DNA of 64,000 nt from Symbiodinium natans (GCA_905221605.1 CAJNDS010002295.1:161376-225375), one strand, 5' to 3'; positions 47,770-57,193 are shown, numbered from the stretch's first letter. The notes: generated by a model not told the origin, from the letters alone. Numbers and translations: made by a program.

Positions 47770-48060
47770 GTGGCTGTAGGGCTTAGGGTTTAGGATTTCG
47801 GGTTTAGGGTTTAGGATTGAGGGTTTGGGATTTAGGGTTTAGGGCTTGGGGTTTAGGATTTGGGGTTTAGGGATTGAGGGGGTTTAGGGGATCTAAGGGT
47901 TTAAGTGTGTAAGGGTCTGATGGGGCTTCGGGTCTAGGGATTCAAGGGTTCAGGGGTTTGGGGTTTTAGGGGCTTAGGGCGATTAGGGCTTAGGGGTTCA
48001 GGGATTTAGGGAATCAGAGGCTTGAGGGGTTGTAGGGGCTTAGGCGTGTGGGGGTTGGGG
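47770..48060 (+). repeat. Degenerate TTTAGGG-like repeats
   Basis: Many single-base variants and GGGGTTTAG/GGGATTTAG units. No gene. Confidence 0.85.
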
Positions 48061-48470
48061 TTCCAAGTTAAGGTTTAGGACCTTGGATCCTCCATCTCGA
48101 GTCTCCAATGCAAACCAAAGCCTCATCCCCAAAAACCTGAGACCGTTGACAAACTCAAGGTTTAGGGTTTAGGATTTAGGGTTCAGGGTTTCGGGCTTCC
48201 TCAACCTTAGAGGAAACCTCGAATCCCAATTTCTAGGTCCAATTAGGCTCAAAACTCAAGCCCCGGCTGAACCAATGTGGCTTAGGGTTTGGGTTCAAAG
48301 CCTGGGTCGGTTTAGGGTTTAGGGTTCGGAGCTTAGGGTGGTTTGCTTAGGGTGTAAAGGTTTCGGGTTCAAAGGTGCTTCTCAGGAGCTTTGCGGGAAC
48401 TCATCGATGTCCCTAAACAAACCCTCCACACGAACCCTGAACCCGGATCCCCAATCCCTGAACCCGAAAC
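48060..48470. other. Mixed unique and degenerate repeat sequence
   Basis: Short strips such as GATCCTCCATCTCGAGTCTC and TTTAGGGTTCGGAGC. No defensible exon. Confidence 0.6.
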
Positions 48471-48479
48471 CCCAAACCC

Positions 48480-48560
48480 TAGCCCTAAACCCTAAACCCT
48501 AAACACTAAACCCTAAACCCTAAACCCTGAACCCTAAACCCTAAACCCTAAACACCCCTA
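48480..48560 (-). repeat. CCCTAAA array
   Basis: Ten canonical units. Confidence 0.98.
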
Positions 48561-48577
48561 AATTCCCTAAAGGTGCA

Positions 48578-48655
48578 ATGGAGGAAGCCAGGGCCCCCAG
48601 CCACAACCGCCCATGGGGTTGCAGGCTGCCATGGCCTCCGACAGCCAAAGCTTCT
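48578..48655 (-). CDS. Candidate exon, Gly/Ala/Met/Trp
   Basis: After CCAAATCCAAAG the minus frame reads LWLSEAMAACNPMGGCGWGP then WLP. CCCTAAA left, TTTGGGG/TTTAGGG right. Confidence 0.52.
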
Positions 48656-48659
48656 TTGG

Positions 48660-48865
48660 ATTTGGGGTTTGGGGTTTGGGGTTTAGGGTTTAGGGTTTAG
48701 GGTTTAGGGTTTAGGGTTTAGGGTTTAGGGTTTAGGGTTTAGGGTTTAGGGTTTAGGTTTTAGGATTTAGGGTTTAGGGTTTAGGGTTTAGGGTTTAGGG
48801 TTTAGGGTTTAGGGTTTAGGGTTTAGGGTTTAGGGTTTAGGGTTTAGGGTTTAGGGTTTAGGTCC
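48660..48865 (+). repeat. TTTAGGG array, about 29 units
   Basis: Canonical. Confidence 0.99.
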
Positions 48866-48999
48866 AGGTCTTGGGGCTTAGGGTTTAGGGTTGGGGTATT
48901 TGGGAATTTGGGCGGTTTCAGGGTTTTGGGGCTTTGGTTTCCGGCTTGGGGTGAGGGTTAATGTTAGGTAAGCTTGCCCTTGCTCAGCGGCTAACCCGA

Positions 49000-49075
49000 A
49001 ACCTAAACCCTAAACCCTAAACCCTAAACCCCAAACCCAAACCCTAAATCCTAAACCCTAAACCCTAAACCCTCC
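49000..49075 (-). repeat. CCCTAAA array
   Basis: Canonical with CCCCAAA. Confidence 0.97.
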
Positions 49076-49077
49076 GC

Positions 49078-49145
49078 TTCTTGTTCATGAAGGTAGAGAG
49101 CAACAGGCGAAGCGGCGAAGCTGAGAACATTCGCGAAGGCTGTCT
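49078..49145 (-). CDS. Candidate small exon
   Basis: The minus frame reads TAFANVLSFAASPVALYLHE. CCCTAAA on both sides. Phase not certain. Confidence 0.3.
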
Positions 49146-49149
49146 GCCC

Positions 49150-49278
49150 TGAACCCTAAATCCTACACCCTAAACCCAAAACCCTAAACCCTAAACCCGA
49201 AACCCTAAACCCTAAACCCGAAACCCTAAACCCTAAACCCCAAACCCGAAACCCTAAATCCTAAACCCGAAACCCTAG
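49150..49278 (-). repeat. CCCTAAA/CCCGAAA array
   Basis: Alternating canonical and CCCGAAA units. Confidence 0.97.
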
Positions 49279-49279
49279 T

Positions 49280-49423
49280 AGAGGGACGTCGAAAGCCATG
49301 CAGTCCGCATGCCGAAGGGATCGGAATGTTTCGGGGGGCCTTGCTGCCGCGGGAATCTCCGACTCGAAGGTCACGCAGGGCCCGAAAGGCTCGAAGACGG
49401 CGCCCAAGGTCCCGAAGCATCAC
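49280..49423 (-). CDS. Candidate exon, Arg-rich
   Basis: The minus frame is open for 48 codons: LRDLGRRLRAFRALRDLRVG, then PRNIPIPSACGLHGFRRPST. Arg-rich, amphipathic start. Confidence 0.48.
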
Positions 49424-49460
49424 CCTAAACCCTGAACCCTAAACCCTAAACCCTAAACCC

Positions 49461-49532
49461 CCGCCCATGAGGATTTCAGCGGCCATGTCGAGGTTCTGGT
49501 ATTGGTGCAAGGCACAGCGGCAGTCGTGCTCT
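49461..49532 (-). CDS. Candidate exon
   Basis: After CCCTGTATCAG the minus frame reads HDCRCALHQYQNLDMAAEIL then MGGG. The end (DMAAEILMGG) is helix-like; with the Gln/Met content it belongs stylistically with its neighbours. Confidence 0.58.
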
Positions 49533-49559
49533 GATACAGGGTTCGGAATTTCGGGATCT

Positions 49560-49940
49560 TTGACCAAAACCCTAAACCCTAAACCCTAAACCCCTGAAGG
49601 AGGAGGGGGGGGTGGGTCGATGGGCAAGTACGGTAAGGGGATCATCGTATTTGCCCAGAGTCCCCCCGATGGTTCTCCCTAGATTTCTCCCCCCCCCCGG
49701 AAAATTTGAAGCATCCCAAAGATTTTAGGGTTGAGGGTTCAGGGTTAAGCTTAGCGAAGCTTTAGGCCCTTCTAAACCTTAATCTCTACCCTACACTCTA
49801 AACCCTAAACCCTAAGTCCTAAACCCTAAACCCTCTGTATTTTGGAAACCCCACTTTAGAACCCCCCCCCCCCCCTCGCACAGACCAACGAGAATGAACG
49901 GGACTTGGGTTTGCAAGGGCTTGGGGATGAGGCCTTCTAG
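49560..49940. other. Non-repeat strip with short CCCTAAA stubs
   Basis: CCCTAAA at 49568-49590 and 49795-49835; GGTTCTCCCTAGATTTCTCC; C-run at 49861-49876. No gene identified. Confidence 0.6.
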
Positions 49941-49947
49941 GGCATGT

Positions 49948-49998
49948 AAGGGTTTAGGGTTTAGGGTTTAGGGTTTAGGGTTTAGGGTTTAGGGTTCA
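49948..49998 (+). repeat. TTTAGGG array
   Basis: Seven units. Confidence 0.98.
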
Positions 49999-50009
49999 GG
50001 GGTCTGAGC

Positions 50010-50110
50010 GTTGCCACCGCCATTCCGCGCCACGAAAAGATGTCAGTCCCTTCGCCGGCTACCCAGGATCTGTTTTGCAATGGGAATCAACCCAGAAGGT
50101 GCGCAAACCA
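50010..50110 (-). CDS. Candidate exon, phase uncertain
   Basis: Open minus frames read CAPSGLIPIAKQILGSRRRD and NRSWVAGEGTDIFSWRGMAV in different phases. Probably one exon with an unresolved boundary. Confidence 0.35.
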
Positions 50111-50132
50111 TGAAACTCTAAGCCCTAAACCA

Positions 50133-50183
50133 GGCCTGCAGCATCTGCATTTGATATTGCGCTGCCGCCAGGGGCATGCCAGC
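50133..50183 (-). CDS. Candidate exon, Met/Gln/Ala-rich
   Basis: TTGTTTGGTACAG is a good minus-strand acceptor. The next 17 codons read AGMPLAAAQYQMQMLQA up to CAG. AAAQYQMQM echoes YAAAMQM of 46003-46092. Confidence 0.6.
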
Positions 50184-50211
50184 CTGTACCAAACAAGCCC
50201 TCAAGCAGCCG

Positions 50212-50290
50212 TTTAGGGTTTAGGGTTTAGGGTTTGGGGTTTGGGGTTTAGGGTCTAGGGTTTAGGGTTTAGGGTTTAGGGTTTAGGGAG
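50212..50290 (+). repeat. TTTAGGG array
   Basis: About 11 units with TTTGGGG. Confidence 0.98.
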
Positions 50291-50461
50291 GTTGGACCCT
50301 TCACCTAATATAAGGAACTTCCACGAAATTCCCAAAATCAGGGCTTAGGGGTAGGCTTTAGGGTTTAGGGTTTGGGGCTATCCTTGACAAACAGCCAAGT
50401 AAAGGGCACATGTTCTCCTATGTCCTAAGCCCTTCTTTGGCACTTATTCGAGTCGATTATT

Positions 50462-50639
50462 ACTTGGAGGTTAATGGTACATATATCAACCACGTAAATC
50501 TGTACTTATTACCCACTTATAAGCCCCTCAAGTTCCCTAATATGGCTGTAAGTACAGTTGTAAGTACCCCTAAACCCTAAACCCTAAACCCTTATAAGTA
50601 CAGATATAATTGGTAAATAAGTACCATGAACCTCCAAGT
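50462..50639. mobile_element. Family C element, nearly complete, with (CCCTAAA)3 inside
   Basis: ACTTGGAGGTTAATGGTAC at the left and GTACCATGAACCTCCAAGT at the right form 19-bp ends with one mismatch. TACTTATTACCCACTTATAA is on the left and TTGGTAAATAAGTACC on the right. Three CCCTAAA units (about 50568-50592) split TGTAAGTAC from TATAAGTACAG. Confidence 0.85.
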
Positions 50640-50699
50640 AGAGCCCGTTTGGAAGGGGGAAAGATGGGCCCTGACGTTCCAGTAAAGGCTCAGCCCACC

Positions 50700-50815
50700 A
50701 AACCCTCAACCCTCAACCCTAAACCCTAAACCCCAAACCCTAAACCCCAAACCCCAAACCCTAAACCCTAAACCCTAAACCCTGAACCCTAGCCCTAAAC
50801 CCTAAACCAACCCTT
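50700..50815 (-). repeat. CCCTAAA array with CCCCAAA
   Basis: About 15 units. Confidence 0.97.
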
Positions 50816-50904
50816 GAAGTAGAGCTCCTCAGGAGAGAAAAGGAAGCTGAGGCCCCAGCCATGGCTGGAGTGGCTTCGGCGCCCCCGGCTTTCCTTGGAG
50901 GGTT

Positions 50905-51160
50905 TGGGGTTCAGGGTTCAGGGTTCAGGGTTCAGGGTTTAGGGTTTAGGGTTTAGGGTTTAGGGTTTAGGGTTTAGGGTTTAGGGTTTAGGGTTTAGGG
51001 TTTAGGGTTTAGGGTTAGGGTTTAGGTTAGGGTTTAGGGTTTAGGGTTTAGGTTTAGGGTTTGGGTTTAGGGTTTAGGGTTTAGGGTTTAGGGTTTAGGG
51101 TTAGGGTTTAGGGTTTAGGGTTAGGGTTTAGGGTTTAGGGTTTAGGGTTTAGGGTTTAGG
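50905..51160 (+). repeat. TTTAGGG array, about 34 units
   Basis: Canonical with several TTAGGG hexamers produced by single-T loss. Confidence 0.99.
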
Positions 51161-51164
51161 GGTG

Positions 51165-51755
51165 AAGGTTTGAGGGTTTGAGGGTTTGAGGGTTTGAGGG
51201 TTTGAGGTTTGAGGGTTTGAGGGTTTGAGGGTTTGAGGGTTTGAGGTTTGAGGGTTTGAGGGTTTGAGGGTTTGAGGGTTTGAGGTTTGTTTGAGGGTTT
51301 GAGGGTTTGAGGGTTTGAGGGTTTGAGGGTTTGAGGGTTTGAGGGTTTGAGGGTTTGAGGGTTTGAGGGTTTGAGGGTTTGAGGGTTTGAGGGTTTGAGG
51401 GTTGGAGGGTTTGAGGGTTTGAGGGTTTGAGGGTTTGAGGGTTTGAGGGTTTGAGGGTTTGAGGGTTTGAGGGTTTGAGGGTTTGAGGGTTTGAGGGTTT
51501 GAGGGTTTGAGGGTTTGAGGGTTTGAGGGTTTGAGGGTTTGAGGTTTGAGGGTTTGAGGGTTTGAGGGTTTGAGGGTTTGAGGTTTGAGGGTTTGAGGGT
51601 TTGAGGGTTTGAGGGTTTGAGGTTTGAGGGTTTGAGGGTTTGAGGGTTTGAGGGTTTGAGGGTTTGAGGGTTTGAGGGTTTGAGGGTTTGAGGGTTTGAG
51701 GGTTTGAGGGTTTGAGGGTTTGAGGGTTTGAGGGTTTGAGGGTTGAGGGTTGCGG
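51165..51755 (+). repeat. TTTGAGGG octamer array, about 72 units
   Basis: The longest single array in the window. About eight sites carry a GAGGTTTGAGG contraction, several of them spaced about 40 bp (five units) apart, indicating higher-order duplication of a five-unit block. Confidence 0.99.
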
Positions 51756-51844
51756 GTTGAGAGTTTAGGGTTAAGGGTTGGGAGACCGGTAAAGAACCGG
51801 TAAACAGAGATCCATGGCCGCCAGACGTCGAGGGCCGAGGGTTA

Positions 51845-52150
51845 TAACTGGTGGAATCGTGGCGGGCTCCCGATGGTCGGCGTCACTCCACCTATCGCAG
51901 AGGGTGCAGTAGGGCCATAGGCCACCCCTGGCCGCGCCTTCCTGCTCTCGCCCCGACGCGGCGTCATCTCGTCGGCCCAGGTTCTTGCCCCTGGCTGCCA
52001 CACAGGGAAGCCATCCCAGGACAGCAGTATTCCAACTTGCCCAGCTCTGGGCGTGTAGCCAGGCCACAGAGACGGACGTTTGTGCCAGTGGGCGCGGGCG
52101 CTGTCTTCAGTCGTAGCTTTCGAAGCCACCCGGAGTCTCCCTTGCATCAC
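51845..52150 (-). CDS. Candidate exon, about 100 codons
   Basis: The minus frame contains VASKATTEDSARAHWHKRPS, ILLSWDGFPVWQPGARTWAD and EMTPRRGESRKARPG. A second minus frame and a plus frame are also open for about 100 codons, so the call rests on residue mix. The sequence is GC-rich and repeat-free. No family recognised. Confidence 0.42.
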
Positions 52151-52184
52151 ACAAGCGGTCCCTTTATGGCTTCAGGCATAGTTT

Positions 52185-52310
52185 CCCCAAGCAAGCTATC
52201 GCGGTGACCTTCAACAACCAAGTCGCGGGTGCTTTCGGGGAGACCCAGGAACGGCAGGAAAAAAAACCCGGGGATTCGGCAACCTTACTTGGGTGGCCCG
52301 AAACCATAAC
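52185..52310. CDS. Exon candidate, strand unresolved
   Basis: Plus: FPKQAIAVTFNNQVAGAFGE then ETQERQEKKPGDSATLLGWP in one frame. Minus: SGHPSKVAESPGFFSCRSWV then SPKAPATWLLKVTAIACLGK. Both are plausible; only one can be correct. Confidence 0.32.
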
Positions 52311-52554
52311 CCTAAACCCTAAACCCCAAGTTAGTTCAAAGTGCCTGGTCCCCAAAAACAATTAACCCCCAAGGCAGGTTCCTTTTTGTGTAAGGAATAC
52401 TTTTTTGAGGGATCCTCATCCCATGGTCCATCCCTGAAAAAAAGTCCTTTAAACATTTAGAAGCCCCTATAACCCTAAAGCCTTACACCCGAAAGCCTTC
52501 GCCGCAAACCCTAAACCCTAGACCCGAAACCCCAGTTCGCAAACCCAGAACCCT

Positions 52555-52636
52555 AAACCCTCCCCCCCCCCTCTCCCCCACCCCTCCCCCCCCCCCCCCC
52601 CCCCCTCTCCCCCCACCCCTCCCCCCCCCCCCCCCA
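52555..52636. repeat. Poly-C / CCCCTCTCCCC tract
   Basis: About 80 bp of C interrupted by T and A, including runs of about 20 C. The minus-strand frame encodes Gly and is artefactual. Confidence 0.98.
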
Positions 52637-52979
52637 AATTCCTGCTCTTACCTGTAAGGGCCGCGTCCTTACCACTAAGGGTTGAGGGTTGCGGGTTTGG
52701 GGCTGAGGGTTTAGGGCTAGGGGCTAGGGTTCGAGGTCTAAGATTGGTTCTGTTGTGGAACAAGCATCTTGAACAGCTACACCAAACGTTTAGGGTTTTA
52801 GGGTGTTAGGGTTTAGGGTTTCGGGTTTAGGGTTTCGGGTTTAGGGTTTGGGGTCCGGGGTCGAAGGTTGGAGGGTTGAAAGTTGGAAGTTGGAAGCTGC
52901 AACCGGCAGACAAAGGAGTAGAACCAATTCAACCCTACAAGTAAAGCCCTGCACCCGAAACCCTCAACCCTGCCACCAC

Positions 52980-53062
52980 AGGCCCCTAAACCCTAAACCC
53001 TAAACCCTAAACCCTAAGCCCTAAGCCCTAAGCCCTAAATCCTAAACCCTCAACCCTAAACC
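52980..53062 (-). repeat. CCCTAAA/CCCTAAG array
   Basis: Ten units. Confidence 0.98.
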
Positions 53063-53064
53063 CT

Positions 53065-53131
53065 GCAAATGCTGGTCCGGGTGGCGCTCCACGATTCTTG
53101 CCACCGGCGTTTTTGCCGCCTTTGGCCGGGC
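53065..53131 (-). CDS. Candidate exon, Gly/Lys/Pro-rich
   Basis: After CCGTTCGTGGCAG the minus frame reads GPAKGGKNAGGKNRGAPPGP then AFAG and meets GGTTTAGGG. The start PAKGGKNAGG matches PAKGGQNSGN of the island at 298-373. A Gly/Lys repeat of this kind suits a disordered nucleic-acid-binding tail. Confidence 0.6.
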
Positions 53132-53149
53132 CTGCCACGAACGGTTTGG

Positions 53150-53240
53150 AGTTTAGGGTTTAGGGTTTAGGGTTTAGGGTTTAGGGTTTAGGGTTTAGGG
53201 TTTAGGGTTTAGGGTTTAGGGTTTAGGGTTTAGGGGCTTA
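53150..53240 (+). repeat. TTTAGGG array
   Basis: Twelve units. Confidence 0.99.
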
Positions 53241-53840
53241 TCAGGGTTTAGGGTTGAGGGTTTAGGGTTTAGGGCTTAGGGCTTCGGGTTTACGGGCTTT
53301 AAGGCGTTCAGGGCTTAGGGTGTATTGGTTCAGGAGTTTAGCAGTTTGGGGTTTACGACTTCTAAGGCTTATAGGGTTTAGGATGTAGGGTTTAGGGTCT
53401 TAGGGATTTGGGTGCTTCAGGGTGTCGGATGCTTACTTGGCAGCACATGGGCCATTACAACTCGCACATGAGCGTGCAGTGTTGGAGTGGTGTTTTGGGT
53501 ATCTAGCTAGGGCTATGCCTCCAGGTAACCATGGTCATAGCTGGATACTAAACCCTAAACCCTAAACCCTAAACCCCAAAACCCCAAAACCCTAAACCCT
53601 AAACCCTAAACCTAAGCCTGCATTTCTGGTCTTCTCTCCCTTGTACATGTCCGGGTTTAGGGAGGTTCAGGTTTTAGGGTTTAGGGCTTCAGAGGTTTGA
53701 GGCTTTCCAACTTTCCTGGGAGGTCCCCTCCAGATTGAGGGTCGAGACCTTCTGGGTTTCAGTAAACCCTAAGACCTAAGCCTAAACTCTTCAGAGATCC
53801 TAAACCCGGAAACCCTAAACCCTAGACCCTAGACCCTAGA
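53240..53840. other. Degenerate telomeric repeats and unique strips
   Basis: GGCTTAGGG/GGTTTACGG variants, a unique strip at 53430-53545 with TAGCTAGGGCTATGCCTCC and CCATGGTCATAGCTGGATAC (a local dyad around CCATGG), and CCCTAAA units at 53550-53610. No gene. Confidence 0.65.
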
Positions 53841-53849
53841 CCCTAATTC

Positions 53850-54135
53850 ACGCGTTAACTTGTAATATTAGTATTAATGTGATCTCTTATTCTCTTCACG
53901 GTAATAATATTAGTGACAAGGAGTGAGCGACGCGTGCATTATGTTATTACAGGTGAAGAAAGAAGAAGAGAGAAGCATATGAACGAATGAATAGAGCGCA
54001 CGAAAAGAGAATTACATGTGCGCATTGAATTTAGTCGTTCATGTACTTCGTTCGTACGTTTACTGCGTTCGCTCAGCTCATTCGCTTACTTGTTCACTTC
54101 TCTCTTCGTATTCTCTTCGTAGTTCCAGCCCGGAT
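53850..54135. other. AT-rich imperfect palindrome
   Basis: GAAGAGAGAAGCATATGAAC plus GAATGAATAGAGCGCAC (about 53963-54000) is roughly complementary to GCGTTCGCTCAGCTCATTCG plus CTTGTTCACTTCTCTCTTCG (about 54065-54108). A second pair is TTGTAATATTAGTATTAATG and GGTAATAATATTAGTGAC. The base composition is unlike everything around it. It is probably a small inverted-repeat element of recent foreign origin. Confidence 0.55.
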
Positions 54136-54186
54136 GATTGGTTACACTACAAATTCGTACTAAGAGCTGGGGTCCCGAGGGTGGGT

Positions 54187-54262
54187 TCCTAAACCCTAAA
54201 CCCTAAACCCTAAACCCTAAACCCTAAACCCTAACCCTAAACCCTAAACCCTAAACCCTATG
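54187..54262 (-). repeat. CCCTAAA array
   Basis: Ten canonical units. Confidence 0.99.
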
Positions 54263-54313
54263 CCCTGAACCCTTAAGCTCTAAACTAAATAGGCCCTCAA
54301 CCTGAGACCCTCG

Positions 54314-54364
54314 AACCACCCGCCACCTTGCGGGGCCGCTTTCGCACTACCGCTCTTCTTGCCT
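54314..54364 (-). CDS. Candidate exon, Gly/Lys/Ser-rich
   Basis: After CCCTAAGCCGGAG the minus frame reads GGKKSGSAKAAPQGGGW. It precedes the Gly/Lys exon at 53065-53131 in minus order and continues its style. Downstream CTCAG|GTTGAGGG is a possible donor. Confidence 0.55.
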
Positions 54365-54499
54365 CCGGCTTAGGGTTTGGGGTTTACGGTTTAGGGTTTA
54401 GGGCTTAGGGTTTAGGGTTTGGGGTTTAGGGTTTAGGGGTTTAGGGCCTAGGGCTTTGGGCTTAGGGCTTGGGGTTAAAGAGCCCAAAGTTCTTTGCGT

Positions 54500-55200
54500 T
54501 ACAGGGCTGCAAGGTTGTAAGCAAGCTAGATAAGCTATGGAAGGAAATATGGGGTTGCATAGGGGTATATGGGGTTCTATGGGTATTTCTCTCACTTCGG
54601 GTGGGTCTATTCATAGACTTGCATCAAATGACCGTATAAACTTGGGAAGAAAACAAATGAATTTTGTATACGTCTCACCTTCAAATTCCTGTAGTGTCTC
54701 AGCTCCACATGTTGTTTTGTTGAAATAATTGTGTCAGCTTGTTTGATGTGTAGATTGTCATTTTTTGATTTGACTTTTACACACAAATTCGGTGGTGACC
54801 TAGACCTACGTAATGTACAGTGATACAAGGCGCTCTGGGGCTTTCTAGCGTATACTCCTGGGTTAGGTGACGGGGCTATGAATTCCAGGGGGCTAACACC
54901 TAAAGAACAAGTTAAAGATTACATGCAACACAGGGTTCAGGGGTTTAGGGTTTAGGATTTTTGGGGCGTAAGGATTCATTCTAAGCCTGCTTCAAGGCAA
55001 ATGAGCCCATGCATGCAAGCTACCGAGAAAGCGTGATTTGAAAGTCGAGGCTCCTCTCGTTTATCGAGCCGTGACACCTGTTCTCGTTCTCGCCTGCACG
55101 TCTCACGGTCCCTCATTCTCCTCTCCCTCACCCAGCCGCCTGGAGATCAATGAATTGGGATCTACTGCATTAAAGATGCTTGTATTCACTCGGACCCCTT
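54500..55200. other. Repeat-poor segment, no recognised product
   Basis: AT-leaning DNA with TATGGAAGGAAATATGGGGT and ATATGGGGTTCTATGGGTAT near-repeats at 54535-54590. A minus frame of 73 codons (54607-54828) includes VKSKNDNLHIKQADTIISTK and is protein-like but unidentified; a plus frame of 63 codons overlaps it. A lone TTTAGGG stub is at 54936-54955. Confidence 0.4.
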
Positions 55201-55419
55201 AGGCCTAAGCCCTGAACCACACGCCCTACACCCGAAACCCCAGGCTCGAACGTCTGAACCCTGAACCACCCTAAACCCTAAACCCCAGGTCCTAAAGTCT
55301 GAACACTAAACCCTAAACCCTAAACCCCGAGCCCTAAAGCCTGAACCCTAAACCCAAAGCCCTAAACGCTAAACCCTAAACCCCAAGGCCCCAAGCACTA
55401 AAGTCTGAACCCTGAACCC

Positions 55420-55585
55420 TGAACCACACACCCCAAGAGCCGCGCACCTCGCCCTGCACCACTGCCGTCCAAGAGATCAGAGAGGTTGGGCGCCTTGCAC
55501 ACAAGGACAGGGGTATGGGCTTCAGGTCTCCTCCCCCGAAAGATTGAGAACAAACTTTTGCAGAACGACTCCAGAGGGGTTCTAG
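55420..55585 (-). CDS. Candidate exon
   Basis: The minus frame reads SFCKSLFSIFRGRRPEAHTP, VLVCKAPNLSDLLDGSGAGR and GARLLG. Hydrophobic/basic start then Leu/Asp. A CCCTGAA tract lies on its 3' side. Good residue mix; family unknown. Confidence 0.5.
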
Positions 55586-55628
55586 GGTTCAACCCTAAAC
55601 CCTAAACCCTAAACGTTAGGGGTGCGCC

Positions 55629-55728
55629 NNNNNNNNNNNNNNNNNNNNNNNNNNNNNNNNNNNNNNNNNNNNNNNNNNNNNNNNNNNNNNNNNNNNNNNN
55701 NNNNNNNNNNNNNNNNNNNNNNNNNNNN
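55629..55728. other. Assembly gap (100 N)
   Basis: Exactly 100 N, the conventional placeholder for a scaffold join of unknown length. Sequence on the two sides need not be physically close. Confidence 0.99.
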
Positions 55729-55839
55729 AACACGAATAGACTGAAAGAACAGGTCTCCAATGGAAAGCCTCTTAATTTGTGGCTGTAGGGTCGTAGGCAT
55801 GTCTAGGGTTTTAGGGCTGTAGGGTTGTCGTAGGGTGAT

Positions 55840-56025
55840 GGGGTTTAGGGTTTAGGGTTTCAGGGTTTCAGGGTTTCAGGGTTTCAGGGTTTCAGGGTTT
55901 CAGGGTTTCAGGGTTTCAGGGTTTCAGGGTTGCAGGGTTTCAGGGTTTCAGGGTTTCAGGGTTTCAGGATTTCAGGGTTTCAGGGTTTCAGGGGTTTCAG
56001 GCTTTCAGGGTTTCAGGGTTTAGGA
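55840..56025 (+). repeat. TTTCAGGG octamer array
   Basis: About 20 units, with single TTGCAGGG and TTTCAGGGG variants, seeded by two TTTAGGG units. Confidence 0.99.
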
Positions 56026-56319
56026 GCTTCGTAGAGGGTGTGGGGCTAGGAGCTTGTGGCGAGTTTCCAAAAGGAAAAAACTTCGATTTGGCAGGGAAGA
56101 GCACCCCCTAAGAAATCTACACCCGTTGGGTTCTCGCCAATCCACACACCCGAACCCCAAACCCCAAACCCCAAACCCCAAACTCCAAACTCCAAACTCC
56201 ACACCCCATACCCCAAAGCCCAATCCCAGAATCGCTCTAAATCATAACATGTCATGACGTCACCTGGGAATCCTTGAGACTCCGGAAATACCCCTTCAAA
56301 GCCAAGGGGCCTGAACTGA

Positions 56320-56400
56320 AACCCCTAAACCCTAAACCCTAAGCCCGAAACCCTAAACCCTAAACCCTAAACCCTAAACCCCAAACCCCAAACCCCAAAA
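56320..56400 (-). repeat. CCCTAAA array with CCCCAAA
   Basis: About 11 units. A further CCCCAAA/CTCCAAA run is at 56150-56205. Confidence 0.97.
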
Positions 56401-56464
56401 CCTAAGCCCCACAACTCCTGAACTTTTGTACCCCTATACACTCAATCCTTGACCATGGCAAGGC

Positions 56465-56560
56465 CGGGGCTCATGAGATCACAGAAGCACGTGGGCATGG
56501 GCGCGTTGTAAGAGTTGGTGTAGCGGCAGTGACCTTTGCTCCAGGTTCCGGGTTCTAACC
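56465..56560 (-). CDS. Candidate exon, Cys/Tyr/Asn-rich
   Basis: The minus frame reads TWSKGHCRYTNSYNAPMPTC then FCDLMSPGL. GGAACCTGGAGC marks the upstream edge. Three Cys in a short stretch could indicate disulphide or metal binding. Family unknown. Confidence 0.52.
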
Positions 56561-56599
56561 TTCTTGGCTCAGGCGAAACCCTCTCAACCCTAAACCCTG

Positions 56600-56812
56600 A
56601 AAACCTTAAGTGAACCGTGAACCCTGAGCCCTGAACCCTGAACCCTGAACCCTGAACCCTAAACCCTAAACCCTAAACCCTAAAACCCTAAACCCTAAAC
56701 CCTAAACCCTAAACCCTAAACCCTAAACCCTAAACCCTAAACCCTAAACCCTAAACCCTAAACCCTAAACCCTAAACCCTAAACCCTAAACCCTAAACCC
56801 TAAACCCGAACC
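56600..56812 (-). repeat. CCCTAAA array, about 29 units
   Basis: Mostly perfect after some CCCTGAA. Confidence 0.99.
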
Positions 56813-56824
56813 TAGGGTTATGCC

Positions 56825-56893
56825 AACAGGGAAGGGACTGCCGAGGCCGTGGCCTATGCTGGGGATATTCCTTTGCCTCCTTTCTTCAGGATT
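56825..56893 (-). CDS. Candidate small exon
   Basis: The minus frame reads ERRQRNIPSIGHGLGSPFPV between CCCTAAA (left) and TTTAGGG-type (right). The alternative frame (KKGGKGISPA) has a stop. Confidence 0.35.
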
Positions 56894-57089
56894 GGTCCTG
56901 GTTTTCGAGATTAGGGCTTAGGGTTTAGAGTCTTTGGCGTTAGGGTTTAGGTGTTTAGGGATTTTGGGGGTCCCCGAAAAAAAGGAGGACGGCACCCTTG
57001 ATACAAGGGCTCCACAAGGGACCCAACTTGGAGAACTAACCATTAGAAACTTTCGTGGCTAGCTTCGTGGTCACCATAGCATCTCCCGG

Positions 57090-57133
57090 GAGTAGGGTTT
57101 AGGGTTTAGGGTTTAGGGTTTAGGGTTTAGGGT

Positions 57134-57193
<60 letters not shown>

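Noticed and set aside
52518-52763. Gly-rich 81-codon minus frame
   Set aside because: It spans a poly-C/T tract and telomeric variants; no independent protein-like segment.
55609-55800. Open frame crossing the N gap
   Set aside because: About half of it is unknown bases, so no conclusion is possible.
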